A DNA stretch of 64,000 bases from Rothia dentocariosa ATCC 17931 (lineage in GTDB: Bacteria > Actinomycetota > Actinomycetes > Actinomycetales > Micrococcaceae), in assembly GCF_000164695.2 (NCBI RefSeq), contig NC_014643.1, forward strand, positions 62,001-126,000. The letters are read 5' to 3'. The position numbers and the translations under genes were made by a program. The notes below the pieces were generated by a model, which was not told the DNA's origin, searched no databases, and worked only from the letters and a program-made list of their open reading frames with translations. Of this stretch, positions 47,201 to 56,554 are shown in pieces (position 1 is the stretch's first letter; every line of letters begins with the position of its first letter).

Positions 47201-48555
47201 GACCCGTAGCGTGCCAACTGCACTGAACCGAGCATAGCGCGGTAACCTGATTCATCGGGATTAAGGACCACCGAGCGAGGTCGCAGATCGGGCACGTGAG
47301 GCGGAGCTGGGGCACGCACCCAATCGGGAATGTTCTTGAGTTTAGCGGCGATCAGGTTTGCGGCATCCAAAATAGCGACGTCATTACGCCACGCAACTGT
47401 CAAATAAAGAGGCGTTTCATCGCGTGTTGGGAAGTATTGATAAAAACTAAACAGCTGACCGTCCGAGGCGCCGCGGAACCCATAAATAGACTGTTTCGGG
47501 TCCCCCACCGCCATCACCGGATGCTCAGGTTGGCCGGGACGTCCATCATGCCCGTCGCCAGCTCCGTATAAATCGGCAAAGAGCCGCAGTTGGGCGTGCG
47601 ATGTATCCTGAAATTCGTCAAGAAGCACAACCTTATAGCGCTCCCGCTCCAGCTGTGCGGCGGCTGGCACCTCACGGGCGATCCGCGCCGCCAACGCGAT
47701 CAAATCGCCGTAATCGAGCACCTGCATACGCGCTTTCACTCGCGCATACCGCTGCACAAGCTGCGCCAAAATAATTTTGGCTTTCAGTCTCTCTATGACC
47801 TTTTTTGCGTTGGCACTGGGACCGGGCGAACTGAGTGATTCGTACGCCGCCAGGTGTGCGGAACAAAATTCGATAACCTGCTGCGGGCTTACCAGATGTT
47901 CGGCGCACTCCCCCGACAGCTGCAAAAGGCTCTGCACGATCGTACTTTTTGAGGCGACTCCCAAGGCTGAGCTGGCGGCGGGCAGGTCGCCGTCCCAGTA
48001 CTGCACGATCTGCGCGGCGAGCTGCCAGGCTTGAGCATCGCCAAGCATTTGCGCATCCTGCTCAACGCCCAGGCGCAGACCGTATTCTTTGACGAGATTA
48101 TTCGCGTATGAGTGGTACGTAGAGACGGTGGGCTCGGAAGATCCTGCAAGAAGTTCTTCTTCGCTCAGCTCAATCAGGTTACGCTCGCGCAGAATATTTA
48201 GGCGAGTGCGCATGCGATCGCGCAGCTCTCCTGCGGCCTTGCGGGTAAAGGTAACGCCCAGAACTTCATCGGCGCGCACGATTTTATTGGCCACAAGCCA
48301 CACCACACGATCGACCATCGTCGCGGTCTTTCCCGAGCCCGCGCCAGCGATCACCAGACGCGGTTCAAGCGGCGACTCAATAATGCGAACCTGTTCGTCG
48401 GTGGGCGGATTCAGCCCCAGCGCGTGCGCGATCTCGCGGGCGCTAAGTCGAGCAGGTTGGTGTGCTGTTCCCCCGGATACTCCGGATGCGCCACGGTCGC
48501 CGTCATGCTTGTGCGGCTGATCCGGTTCAGAGGTAGTCATACGGTACGTATCCAT
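44206..48555 (-). CDS. adnB: AdnB, motor-nuclease subunit of the AdnAB break-resection complex
   Basis: A 1449-residue helicase-nuclease. The UvrD-type motor has motif I VIAGAGSGKTATMVDRV, motif II LLDEFQDTSHAQ, motif III VGDPKQSIYGFRGASDGQ and motif VI RRLVYVAMTRARSLLHI. A C-terminal RecB-like nuclease has GTLFHAWVEEYF, GRIDAVF and LVDWKTGRKP followed by QLALYRLAF. In mycobacteria AdnB is the leading motor. This protein is longer than the ~1100 residues usual there, with acidic/charged inserts in the motor. It follows adnA by about 190 bases. ATG 48540 is an alternative start. Confidence 0.9.
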   Translation of the reverse strand: MDTYRMTTSEPDQPHKHDGDRGASGVSGGTAHQPARLSAREIAHALGLNPPTDEQVRIIESPLEPRLVIAGAGSGKTATMVDRVVWLVANKIVRADEVLGVTFTRKAAGELRDRMRTRLNILRERNLIELSEEELLAGSSEPTVSTYHSYANNLVKEYGLRLGVEQDAQMLGDAQAWQLAAQIVQYWDGDLPAASSALGVASKSTIVQSLLQLSGECAEHLVSPQQVIEFCSAHLAAYESLSSPGPSANAKKVIERLKAKIILAQLVQRYARVKARMQVLDYGDLIALAARIAREVPAAAQLERERYKVVLLDEFQDTSHAQLRLFADLYGAGDGHDGRPGQPEHPVMAVGDPKQSIYGFRGASDGQLFSFYQYFPTRDETPLYLTVAWRNDVAILDAANLIAAKLKNIPDWVRAPAPPHVPDLRPRSVVLNPDESGYRAMLGSVQLARYGSETEEAQGIAERIVQERARYANTPEQMPTMAVLTRTRAQMEPIRQACESLGVPVQVVGLGGLLERPEIIDMVSMLRVLADPNRSDALMRLLAGARWRLGTADLLALGDWSNYLTTTREKNMGRTFGEQSSGETSGDVPSSPQTDTDANLRAAHEEFERVRKNAVEDLAEYGSLIEAIEHLPAADEAGNPIYPADYPESRRRLSVEGLRRLHAFTAEVEYLRQFTTEDIGTLLYEIERVMLLDIELAARPGGDAYGSRAHLDAFHEVAASYAASSPRINAMLYAGADGTEVDEDAPTARRFVLSANGISYLLGFLSWLEQAQNHERGLTPAEEEPRRDAVQILTMHASKGLEWDHVYLPRMCDKYPTRPHTWHRLEHGSLPWPLRGDRDYLPSALERAEEVSALENYKELNARLEDGEDMANDYVGFEGRRLVYVAMTRARSLLHISNCRWVGPNVNPYQPEPYWNELVQFAQGYAEEPYEGIQVAPWLYPGYLGTGFYTSGWAIEHRDASIEVLFGRCLWLENYSIPRGIRLENGTSVPVIPAPDDPEDTAASQRYTSAVYEQIAHALVHDGGNPITNAEVLNLPEVHRVKQALMGGVQEPGLPDPQESKGAYDENLEGLKKRYGLDVVENFRYAREPLAQLAQGKQGPEQPGVRPQIVHRFLEPAAWVKDNPQQGSVLTADWPFDPFDGAQVIRWASEKDLAERTENRDIIAVPGQRRARVERTALNVARGSLSLDELDKLTSPTEAEAQQIQDWEHEVDLLLALAQRAVTPAVPTKPEHMSASTLIALSEDKETVLSRLVRPVPMQPSAAARQGTLFHAWVEEYFGDEPMLDIQDELYSDDDLDGSFDLDKLRATFLESEWASRTIWRAEYPVETHVAGVNIRGRIDAVFRRTEQVTNADGTLQEQEHWDLVDWKTGRKPSAHAMRHKRIQLALYRLAFAKIQGIDPECVHAAFYYVGSDQTVWDTDIAGGLQNEQQLERIISRAGWGEELPGRPR

Positions 48556-48743
48556 TCCTGACGGGGTGATAGTGTCAGCTGTATCAGATGTGATATAGCC
48601 ACAGGATGCAGTTTACCACCGACGCAGTTTAGAATAGAGGCCGCACGTCACCCTCTAGGAACCACTGGTGTTTTGTGAGAATCTGTCGTTTCTGCTGGGG
48701 TTGCCTGCTCGGCACACCAGCAAGCAAAAGCCCCGTTGTCGGG

Positions 48744-51700
48744 CTAATCCTGAGTGATCTGGCGTCCCTGCGGGCATAGAGGGCAAATTTCGGGCAGGCG
48801 GCAGGTTTCCCCGGGCCGATGCCGCGTCTGCATAACAGCACCGGCGATCAGCTCCGCCGCACGCTGAACCAGCTGAACCGCCCAGATACCGGTTTCCGGG
48901 TCGAGCGCATCCTGCTCTTGGGGACGATTCCGGGAAGACGCTGCTGTGCCGTCACCCAGCTGCACGAGCGCGGCTCCCCCAGATTTGCGTGTGAAAACCT
49001 CGAAACGCTGGGGTGCCGCCTCGCGGTGCTCAAGCCCGGCAGGAATATCAAGACCGTCAGGCTCAACGCCGAAATCACGGCTCATGGCATCCCCGGCGCC
49101 CGCCTCTACCGCTACCTGATAGGCGGCAAGCTGGGCATGTTCGGCGATCTGGTTTTTATTGGGTTTGGTCTTGCCCGTCTTCAAATCAACGATGACGTAT
49201 CGGCCGTCCTCGGTTTTCTCCAGCCTATCGACTCGCCCAGAAATCTGGGCGTTCACGGCATCGCCGGGAACCAAAACCCGGAAGGACCCCTCCACGCCCA
49301 CGAGTTCGCGGTGATCACCCGGCATAATCTCATTGATATACACCGCGAGTTTATCCACCATTTTCTCTGCACGTTCACGTATCTGCTGCCCCTCCCAAGT
49401 ATCAGGCAGCGCAAGCGTACTCAGGCGTTCTTCAAGCTGACCGCGCAGGGTCATATAATCGGCGTCCGGGTACTCTTCTGCGATCGCGTGAATGAGCGTT
49501 CCCAGCGAGCGCGAGGTGTCGGTCTGCGCCTCGGCACGAGCCGCCGATACGAACCAGTCTAGGGGCGACTTATGAATCGTCTCGATACGCGAGGGAGATA
49601 CCGGAACTGTGAGTTTTTCGGGGTCACCAGAGTCAGTCGACAAGCCGTCGCGGTGTGGATGCGGTGTAAACGCATTCTGCTCGGTCGAGAGAGGCAAAAG
49701 TCCCCACCACTGTTCCGGGGCTGCCCCCGGTACCCCGGCCTGCGCCAGCCTGTTAAGCTGTGCTGCCGCAGCATTTGCCAAGGTGGGGTCTGTGTCTTGA
49801 GCCTGCGCATACCGCCTCAGTTCCGCGACGAGGGCGCGCAGGGTCATGGGGCGGCGCACGTGGGTGATGCCGGCGGTGCGCGCATCCGGCACGAGAATAT
49901 CGAAAAATTCGCTGGGTGCGTCTTCCGTTGAGCTCACGGCGGTAACAACGAGCCTTTCGTTCGCCCGCGATATTGCCGTGGAGAACATGCGTAATTCGTC
50001 GTGCCGCACCGCCCGCACGCGGTCGCTCATGCGCACCTGCTGAGCTGCGGCAACGCCCATATCGCAGATGTCGGTCAGCTCACCAGCTTTGAGGAGCGAG
50101 CCCCGCACCGTCGTATTCGGCCAGGTTCCATCCTGCAGCCCGCAAACGTAGACAGTCTGCCAGTGTCTGCCCGCCGCGAGTGCCGGGGTGAGGATTTCAA
50201 CCGCATCGTAGCGTTTGCCGCGCGCTGCGAGGGTATCCATGGGAAGGTCTTGGGCATCGATATAGTCAAGGAACAACTCAGCGGAGGAACCGGGCATCTG
50301 GTCGACGAAACGAGTAGCCGCCTCAAAAAGCCCTATCATGGCGTCAAGATTTCGATGCGCCCGCTCGGCTTCCGGCCCAGTCTGCGCGCTTTCGGTCACC
50401 CAATTTTTTTCGAGTCCGCTTGCCTGCCACAGCGCCCAGAGTACGGTCTCAGCGTTGGCGCCGCGTTCGCTGAGGGCCTTATGCCCGGCGGCAAGTACAC
50501 GTGCCACGCGGCGTACCGCCGCACCGATGCCTTGCGCCGGTAGTGCCTGCGGGTTCAAGAGCGCGCCCAGCAGAAGGTCGTCACTACAACGGTGCCCGCC
50601 CGCGCGCAGTTCTGCGGCGCGAAGCTGCTGACGTAGACGGCGCACTTCCATGCTGGATGCGCCCCCAAGCCGCGAAGTCAGCAGGGTAATCGCGTTGTGA
50701 GCGCCGCTGCCGGGGTTTGTACGATTTTCTTCGGCGAGAACATCGGCTAGGCTTTGCCGTGCGAGCTTTTCGGCCTCGTCATCGGCAGAACGTGTGCCCG
50801 CCTCCGTGACAGCTTCGGGGCTTATATTCTCCGTGAGGCTCCCGTCGAATTCGTTATGATCCGGCAATTTCAGATAGTCGGCGCTTTGCTGACGGGCATA
50901 AACCAGCAGAGAAAGCGCATCCAGGAAAGGACGTACAGCGGGTTCATCACGCACCGGAACCAACGCTGCACCCGTCACGGTAGGGATGCCGGATGCCGCC
51001 AAGACACGCCGGAACCGCGCAACTTCGGTGCCGCTTCGCACGATAATCGCCGAACGCGCATACGCCGCTCCTCGGTACAGATAGTCCTCAAGAAGGAGTT
51101 GTGCTACCTGGTTCGCCTCGTCCTGAGGTGAACCCAGAAGGTACCCGAAAACCCCCTCGGGAAGTTCATCAGAGTGCCGCGGATCAAGCAGGTCACCATC
51201 ATCGCTGAGGCGCAGGAGCGCAGATTCCTCATATTTACTCGGTGCGGCCTGCGGTTCGCGCGGCGTAGGTACATTCGCAATCACGGGGAGCCGACGCGCG
51301 ATATTCCGCCAGGCCTGGGTGATGGGCGCATTCATGCAGTACGAAGTCTTCAGTTCTTCTCGCTGCAGCTCCGGGAAAATCTGGGGTAGGGTCGCCGCTA
51401 GGTCGGGGCGCGCACCACGGAACCCCTGCACCACGGTTTCGGTGCAGCAGGTCATCAGTACCCGCGCGGACGGCGCAAATGCAGCCTCCACTGCCTCGCG
51501 CTGATCGCCCGTGTATGTGGCAAGAACCTGCCCCGGCTCACGCCCTACTAGGATGCGCATCAGCCGATACACGGAGGGGCTAAGTTCCTGCGCATCGTCA
51601 ATCAGGATCAGGTCGAAGCGCGCGCGTTCCTCCCGCAAATATTCGGGGTTTGCCAGCAGGAAGGCGCACGCTTCATGGATTAACGCGGCGGGGTCGTAAG

Positions 51701-52262
51701 CGTTTGGGGCACGCAGACGGCGAATCTGCTGGTACTCGGTATAGAGCTGCGCCACCGAATGCCAGGCCGGGCGGTCCAGAGTTTGCGCCAGGTTTTCAAG
51801 ATCTTCAGCGGTCAGCGCATATTCGGCAATACGGTCAAAAAAGTCACGAATCTCCTGGCGGAAACCACGAGTACCTAGAGCCTCATGCAAATCGGCGGGC
51901 CAGCGCACCGCCGCGCCTTTGCCTTCGCGGTGCCCCGCCAGGATTTCGCCAATCATTACATCCTGCTCGGGCCCGGAAAGCAGCTTTGGGGCGAACTCCA
52001 CCCCGGGCAAAAGTCCCGACACATGCGCGCGGCGCAGCAGATCAAAGGCATACGCCGCCCACGCGCGAGTGGGTGCGGTAGACATACTGCGGTCGATACG
52101 CCGCGCCAGCTCATCACGCACACGAGTAGCACCCGCGCGGGTAGGGGTCAGCACCAAAAGCCGCGCGGGATCGCCCCCGGCGTTCAGAAAATCTACCGCC
52201 GCCGTAATCACGCGCTCAGTCTTGCCCGTACCGGGCGCCCCCAGGATGAGTGTAGCCGTCAT
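48744..52262 (-). CDS. adnA: AdnA, motor-nuclease subunit of the AdnAB complex
   Basis: A 1172-residue partner of AdnB. An N-terminal P-loop (LILGAPGTGKTERVITAAVD) and LILIDDAQELSP Walker B lead a degenerate UvrD-like motor. The C-terminal PD-(D/E)xK nuclease has GTLIHAIAEEYPD, GRVDRLEKT and VIVDLKTGKTKPNKNQ with HAQLAAYQ. The last 20 residues carry three cysteines in CRLPEICPLC, a possible partial metal or Fe-S ligand set. ATG 52262 places the P-loop at the N-terminus as expected; the longer frame to 52325 adds residues without family features. AdnAB replaces RecBCD/AddAB in many Actinobacteria. Confidence 0.88.
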   Translation of the reverse strand: MTATLILGAPGTGKTERVITAAVDFLNAGGDPARLLVLTPTRAGATRVRDELARRIDRSMSTAPTRAWAAYAFDLLRRAHVSGLLPGVEFAPKLLSGPEQDVMIGEILAGHREGKGAAVRWPADLHEALGTRGFRQEIRDFFDRIAEYALTAEDLENLAQTLDRPAWHSVAQLYTEYQQIRRLRAPNAYDPAALIHEACAFLLANPEYLREERARFDLILIDDAQELSPSVYRLMRILVGREPGQVLATYTGDQREAVEAAFAPSARVLMTCCTETVVQGFRGARPDLAATLPQIFPELQREELKTSYCMNAPITQAWRNIARRLPVIANVPTPREPQAAPSKYEESALLRLSDDGDLLDPRHSDELPEGVFGYLLGSPQDEANQVAQLLLEDYLYRGAAYARSAIIVRSGTEVARFRRVLAASGIPTVTGAALVPVRDEPAVRPFLDALSLLVYARQQSADYLKLPDHNEFDGSLTENISPEAVTEAGTRSADDEAEKLARQSLADVLAEENRTNPGSGAHNAITLLTSRLGGASSMEVRRLRQQLRAAELRAGGHRCSDDLLLGALLNPQALPAQGIGAAVRRVARVLAAGHKALSERGANAETVLWALWQASGLEKNWVTESAQTGPEAERAHRNLDAMIGLFEAATRFVDQMPGSSAELFLDYIDAQDLPMDTLAARGKRYDAVEILTPALAAGRHWQTVYVCGLQDGTWPNTTVRGSLLKAGELTDICDMGVAAAQQVRMSDRVRAVRHDELRMFSTAISRANERLVVTAVSSTEDAPSEFFDILVPDARTAGITHVRRPMTLRALVAELRRYAQAQDTDPTLANAAAAQLNRLAQAGVPGAAPEQWWGLLPLSTEQNAFTPHPHRDGLSTDSGDPEKLTVPVSPSRIETIHKSPLDWFVSAARAEAQTDTSRSLGTLIHAIAEEYPDADYMTLRGQLEERLSTLALPDTWEGQQIRERAEKMVDKLAVYINEIMPGDHRELVGVEGSFRVLVPGDAVNAQISGRVDRLEKTEDGRYVIVDLKTGKTKPNKNQIAEHAQLAAYQVAVEAGAGDAMSRDFGVEPDGLDIPAGLEHREAAPQRFEVFTRKSGGAALVQLGDGTAASSRNRPQEQDALDPETGIWAVQLVQRAAELIAGAVMQTRHRPGETCRLPEICPLCPQGRQITQD

Positions 52263-52356
52263 GGCTTTAAGTTTATCGGGGTTTCTCGGCGCTACGCAGA
52301 TATGTCCTCTGCCTGAGAACGTCACGAAGCATCGGGCATTTACACGCGAACTCCGC

Positions 52357-52362
52357 TAGGCT
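52357..52362 (+). promoter_or_regulatory. -10 box for leaderless exonuclease gene
   Basis: TAGGCT ends six bases before the exonuclease ATG, and no Shine-Dalgarno is present, which predicts a leaderless mRNA divergent from adnA. No clear -35 is visible. Confidence 0.4.
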
Positions 52363-52368
52363 TGAGCT

Positions 52369-53061
52369 ATGAGCTGGATAGATGCCCCTCGCGCAACCTT
52401 CGATTTAGAGACCACCGGTGTCGATGTGACCACCGCCCGCATCGTGACCGCTTCGCTGCTTCTGCTGAACCCGGATGGGAGCGTGCAGCGAGCTGGCGAG
52501 TGGCTGGCTAACCCCGGCATTGAGATTCCCGAAGGTGCCGCATCCGTGCACGGTATCACAACCGAATATGCGCGCTCCCACGGGCAACCTGCCCAGCAGG
52601 TGATCTGGGAGGTCGCGGGTGCGATCGGTTCGCTCTTCCTAGACGGCATACCCGTTATCGCGTTTAACGCCGCCTACGATTTTTCGGTGCTTCATCATGA
52701 GATGCTCCGCTATAACATCGCCCACGGCGAGCTGCCCGCCGGGCACATTCTTGACCCGTACGTGATTCATAAGCACGTTATTCCCCGCAAACGCGGCAAC
52801 CGCAAGCTCGAAACCCTCACCGCCGAACACGACGTGGTTCTAGAGAACGCCCACACATCCAAGGCGGATGCCCTCGCCGCCGAGCGACTACTCGTTAAGC
52901 TCGCTGAGCGTTTCCCCGAGATTGCCACGGATGCCGCTGCCCTCCACACGCATCAGGTTCAGTGGTCGCTTGATCAGGCGCGCGATTTCCAGGACTGGCT
53001 GCGCACTAAGCCGGGTAAAGAGAACGAGGTTATCGACGGTCGGTGGCCAATACGCCGCTAA
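52369..53061 (+). CDS. DnaQ-like 3'-5' exonuclease (DEDDh)
   Basis: A 230-residue exonuclease of the DNA polymerase III epsilon superfamily. Exo I is TFDLETTGVDVTTARIVTAS, exo II is in FNAAYDFSVLHHEM, and exo III His/Asp is in ENAHTSKADALAAERLL, giving a DEDDh set. Unlike true epsilon it has no polymerase-binding tail. It may work in repair; divergent orientation to adnA would fit but is not proof. Confidence 0.9.
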   Translation: MSWIDAPRATFDLETTGVDVTTARIVTASLLLLNPDGSVQRAGEWLANPGIEIPEGAASVHGITTEYARSHGQPAQQVIWEVAGAIGSLFLDGIPVIAFNAAYDFSVLHHEMLRYNIAHGELPAGHILDPYVIHKHVIPRKRGNRKLETLTAEHDVVLENAHTSKADALAAERLLVKLAERFPEIATDAAALHTHQVQWSLDQARDFQDWLRTKPGKENEVIDGRWPIRR

Positions 53062-53282
53062 TTCTCTATCAGCCTCGTTGATTTCGTCACGTTGAACAGA
53101 GTCTGTTGAGGCTGCTTAACTCCCCTATTGACTAAGTATCGCGAAGGTTATCTCGCCGGTTTTCAATACGTCCGGCACTATACCTGCGCGCCGCTAACCC
53201 CTATGCTAAAGAGGTAGGGGTTCTCGCCCTAAGGTGCAGTGCAACGCGCCGGTTATGTATCACATCAGCATTCAGAATTGTC

Positions 53283-54626
53283 ATGGAATATCAAGACACC
53301 AACACGTACAGTATCTATCTCGGTTCCTCTCGCGAACAGCACAAATATATCGTGTCGCAATCGCAGGTGGTCCTCAAGCTCGGCAGAATCCTCATGAAAT
53401 CGGGGGCAAGTGCCTACCGTATCAAGGCATCAATGGCGCGTTTAGCGAAGGCCGTGGGGCTACAGGAACATCATGCGCAAGTGACCTTCACAGAGATCGC
53501 CACCTCATCATATGCGGATGGTAATTTCCGCACTGAAGTCGCCGAGCAGCGCACGATGGGTATTAATTCCTACAAAATTGACCTGTTGGGTAAGTTCATT
53601 TCTGAGCTTCCCGATCGCATATCTCCATCTGAGGCTGATGCCGAGATTACCCGCATCGATTCCATGCCGCATCTCTACAAACGCTGGATGCTCTCCCTCG
53701 CCTCCGCCATAGCCTGTACCGGGTTCGCCTTCCTCAATAGGGGCGGTCTGGTGGAATGCCTCGTCGTGTTTATTGCCGCTGGTGCCGGTCAATTTTTGCG
53801 TTCTACTCTCATGAAGCGCGGCACAAGCCATATGGCGATTTGGATGGCGTGCGGATTTCTTGGAGCAGGAACCTATATTGGAATTATTAGGCTTCTGGTG
53901 GCTCTAAACCTCGTGGGAAGCGACCATATGGTGGGGTTCATCTCCTCAATTCTGTTCTTGGTGCCGGGCTTCCCTATGGTGACCGGCATGCTCGATATTT
54001 CCCGCATGGATTTCCTGGCCGGTGTTTCACGCCTGACCTATGTGGCGGTGCTTTTGGTGAGCGGGTCTTTTGCGGTGTGGGTTCTTGCCTCGCTCTTCGA
54101 GATTCCGCTTCTGCAAAATATTCGCCCGGATATTCCGGTGGGGCTATATATCCTACTGCAGGTTATTTCATCGGGAGTTGCCGCCGCCGGGTTCGCCATG
54201 CTCTTTGCTGCATCTCCCGTGGCGTGCGTGTGGGGCGGCGTTATTGCCGCTATCGCTAATCCGGCACGGATTTGGCTTGTGGAGGCGGGCTGGGCTCCCC
54301 ATATGGCGGCGACGGTCGCGGTGTTCGGAGTCGGCATTATGGCGGAGATCGTGGCGCCGCTGCACGGGCGTAAATATTCGCGTATATCCCTGTCGGTGCC
54401 TGCCGTAGTGACGATGGTTCCGGGTGTGCCGTTTTATCTGTCAATGTCGTATTTTTCGGGCGGGAATATGTACGCGGCTACCAATGGTTTCGTGCAGTCG
54501 CTCCTCACCTTCTTGGCCCTGGGGCTGGGGCTGGCGTTTGTGCGCCTTCTTTTCGATAAGAACTGGCTCTTTGATCAGGATACTCAGGTGATGAAAAAGC
54601 TCGATAGCGCCTCACATATGCGGTAG
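53283..54626 (+). CDS. thrE: ThrE-type threonine/serine exporter
   Basis: A 447-residue membrane protein of the ThrE family (DUF1212 plus DUF3815 halves fused). The cytosolic N-terminal domain has KLGRILMKSGASAYRIKASM and a FTEIATSSYADG segment. About ten membrane helices follow, including VEAGWAPHMAATVAVFGVGI and PAVVTMVPGVPFYLSMSYF. In Corynebacterium ThrE exports L-threonine and L-serine by proton antiport. Substrate here is inferred. No Shine-Dalgarno is visible before ATG 53283. Confidence 0.88.
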   Translation: MEYQDTNTYSIYLGSSREQHKYIVSQSQVVLKLGRILMKSGASAYRIKASMARLAKAVGLQEHHAQVTFTEIATSSYADGNFRTEVAEQRTMGINSYKIDLLGKFISELPDRISPSEADAEITRIDSMPHLYKRWMLSLASAIACTGFAFLNRGGLVECLVVFIAAGAGQFLRSTLMKRGTSHMAIWMACGFLGAGTYIGIIRLLVALNLVGSDHMVGFISSILFLVPGFPMVTGMLDISRMDFLAGVSRLTYVAVLLVSGSFAVWVLASLFEIPLLQNIRPDIPVGLYILLQVISSGVAAAGFAMLFAASPVACVWGGVIAAIANPARIWLVEAGWAPHMAATVAVFGVGIMAEIVAPLHGRKYSRISLSVPAVVTMVPGVPFYLSMSYFSGGNMYAATNGFVQSLLTFLALGLGLAFVRLLFDKNWLFDQDTQVMKKLDSASHMR

Positions 54627-54851
54627 ATCTTCTGCAATGAATGCGTGACGGCTCGTCGTTTAGGTGGCCGGTTCTGTAAGCTTTCGTGACGAGTCAGCAA
54701 CCCTGTGCCCTATCTCGTGTGCTACGTTTGTATTGTTTCAGGGGTTTTGTGCCGCTCACACTCACCAACCAAGCGACTGCTCTTCCGGTGTCGCTCGTTT
54801 GCACGGCATATTTTCCTCTCAACCAATTACCGAACGAGAAAGATCACCGTC

Positions 54852-55514
54852 ATGCTACACCGTATTATCCAGCGCCCTCTGAATACTGCCTTTGATAAAC
54901 TTTATGCACGCCGTGCCGCCAAGTTCCCTATAAATCCAGATGGTGTTTTGCGCGTCAGACATCCAGCCTTGATCCTTATTTCGGTCTTCATCTCGGCTCT
55001 GGTGGGCACTCTGCTCACAGCTCTTATCGTGTATATGGTGCTGCATCCAAACACAACGCAAACGCCCCAACAATCACTCTCAATCCTGGGCTCTTTTATC
55101 CTGTGTGTTGTTATCTTTTATGGCTTAGCCGTTTGGGCGTACCTCAACTATAGAAATATCTACGTTGAGACAGCGCGCGACTATGTAGAGCAACGAAATG
55201 CTTTCGGCCGGATCACCCGCATCTATTACAGCGAGGTAAGCGCTTACAGCTATTGGTACGAGTACAACAACAAAATGCTGACGCTGTTCTCCTCTGACGG
55301 CCGTCAAGTTTCTTTCCGCCCCAAAATATACCGTGGGGAACGGGTGCTCGCGGTTTTGGCGTTTAGGATGTATAACTCCCGCTGGCCTGACCCGCGAAAC
55401 AGTAGCGATCAGCACATTGTCGAAACTCAAGCAGCAAACGGTATCGCCGAAAGAGCCCTCTGGAATGAGCATCCGGTCGGTAAGAACCTGTTGATGCCGC
55501 AGGACATTCAGTAA
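54852..55514 (+). CDS. Two-span membrane protein, member A of a local paralogous family
   Basis: A 220-residue protein with two membrane helices (PALILISVFISALVGTLLTA and LGSFILCVVIFYGLAVWAYL). A PH-like soluble domain follows: NAFGRITRIYYSEVSAYSYW, then LTLFSSDGRQVSFRP and FRMYNSRWPDPRNSSD. The FG...SRWPD layout matches three other proteins in this region. The frame extends to 54705, but the ATG at 54852 starts the sequence with coding-like character; its Shine-Dalgarno is weak. Function unknown. Confidence 0.65.
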   Translation: MLHRIIQRPLNTAFDKLYARRAAKFPINPDGVLRVRHPALILISVFISALVGTLLTALIVYMVLHPNTTQTPQQSLSILGSFILCVVIFYGLAVWAYLNYRNIYVETARDYVEQRNAFGRITRIYYSEVSAYSYWYEYNNKMLTLFSSDGRQVSFRPKIYRGERVLAVLAFRMYNSRWPDPRNSSDQHIVETQAANGIAERALWNEHPVGKNLLMPQDIQ

Positions 55515-55522
55515 TTCCGCAG

Positions 55523-55571
55523 TAAACGGTGGGAGCAGAAATTATTTGGCTGTTTCTGCTCCCACCGTTTA
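55523..55571. terminator. Bidirectional terminator between paralogues A and B
   Basis: A 19-base perfect inverted repeat (TAAACGGTGGGAGCAGAAA with its complement) and an 11-base loop, between convergent genes. Confidence 0.88.
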
Positions 55572-55621
55572 TTGTCACGGGCTATATTCCGGGTGAAATT
55601 ATCTGAGGCTTGCAGGTTTTA

Positions 55622-56473
55622 CTATGCGCTCCCCTGCGGTGGGTTTTGGTTCTGCTGATAGTTGTGGGGCTGCTGCAGGTATCCATAGGGGTTCATCTGC
55701 TGGTTCGAGGGCTGCTGACCTGAATTCAGATAGCCCTCTTGAGGATACGCGTTCTGCGGGTATTGTGGCGGCATTGGTTGTTGTGGGACAGCAGTCTGTT
55801 CGGGCGTTATAAATCCATTTACTTGAGGGTATTCCATCAAGAAATCGGTTACTTCATATTTGGAGTCTGCTAGTTTCATGATCACAAGTTCATCTTCAGG
55901 GTTCTCAAGGTCAGGCCAACGACCAGAACGTGCCCGCGCATAGAGCAAGGCGCCAAAGATTCTTTCTTGAGGTTTGGCCGGAATACACGAGAAAACTGTG
56001 TTTCCCCAGGGATCTATCAGATAAAGATCATCGCTAAGGTCTTGAGTAATTTTCCAGTGCTGCCCATCTAAGGTTTGACGTTTCCTTTTGGGACTGTATA
56101 TATACCCGTCAATAGCTGCAAAGGGAGTAAATTTTTCTTTCCCGAAGACGGTCTGAGTCAGGAACCCTTCAGAGGTTATATCGATATAACTCATATCATG
56201 CTGAGCAACGAGGAAAAATAAACCTAATATCAGGATGGGTCCACCATATGCAAAGATTGTTATCTTAATGGTATGCGACCCATCATATTCTCCTGAAAAT
56301 ATGAGTGGAGCAAAATACAGATATCCAATAACTAAAATATAGAGAATATAGTTAGCTCCATGAAAGCGCCGTACGCGGTACGGATGTTTTTTAGACTCCA
56401 CCCAAGATTGTGCCAGCGAGAAAATAAGGTGAATAGAACATAGCGCTGCCACGGCAATCCAGGCAAAAACCAT
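55622..56473 (-). CDS. Polytopic membrane protein with Gln/Pro-rich tail, paralogue B
   Basis: A 283-residue protein with three or four hydrophobic segments, including WIAVAALCSIHLIFSLAQSW and GGPILILGLFFLVAQ. The family domain follows: GFLTQTVFGKEKFTPFAAID, GYIYSPKR, NTVFSCIPAKP and ARSGRWPDLENPED. The C-terminal 60 residues are Gln/Pro/Tyr/Asn-rich. ATG has GGAG eight bases upstream. It lies after paralogue C on the same strand. Function unknown. Confidence 0.65.
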   Translation of the reverse strand: MVFAWIAVAALCSIHLIFSLAQSWVESKKHPYRVRRFHGANYILYILVIGYLYFAPLIFSGEYDGSHTIKITIFAYGGPILILGLFFLVAQHDMSYIDITSEGFLTQTVFGKEKFTPFAAIDGYIYSPKRKRQTLDGQHWKITQDLSDDLYLIDPWGNTVFSCIPAKPQERIFGALLYARARSGRWPDLENPEDELVIMKLADSKYEVTDFLMEYPQVNGFITPEQTAVPQQPMPPQYPQNAYPQEGYLNSGQQPSNQQMNPYGYLQQPHNYQQNQNPPQGSA

Positions 56474-56554
56474 TATAGAAACTCCATATCATCGGTGATA
56501 TTTCCCTACCAGGATACCCTGAGAGGTACCCAGGTCTCATGCACAGTTCCTCCC

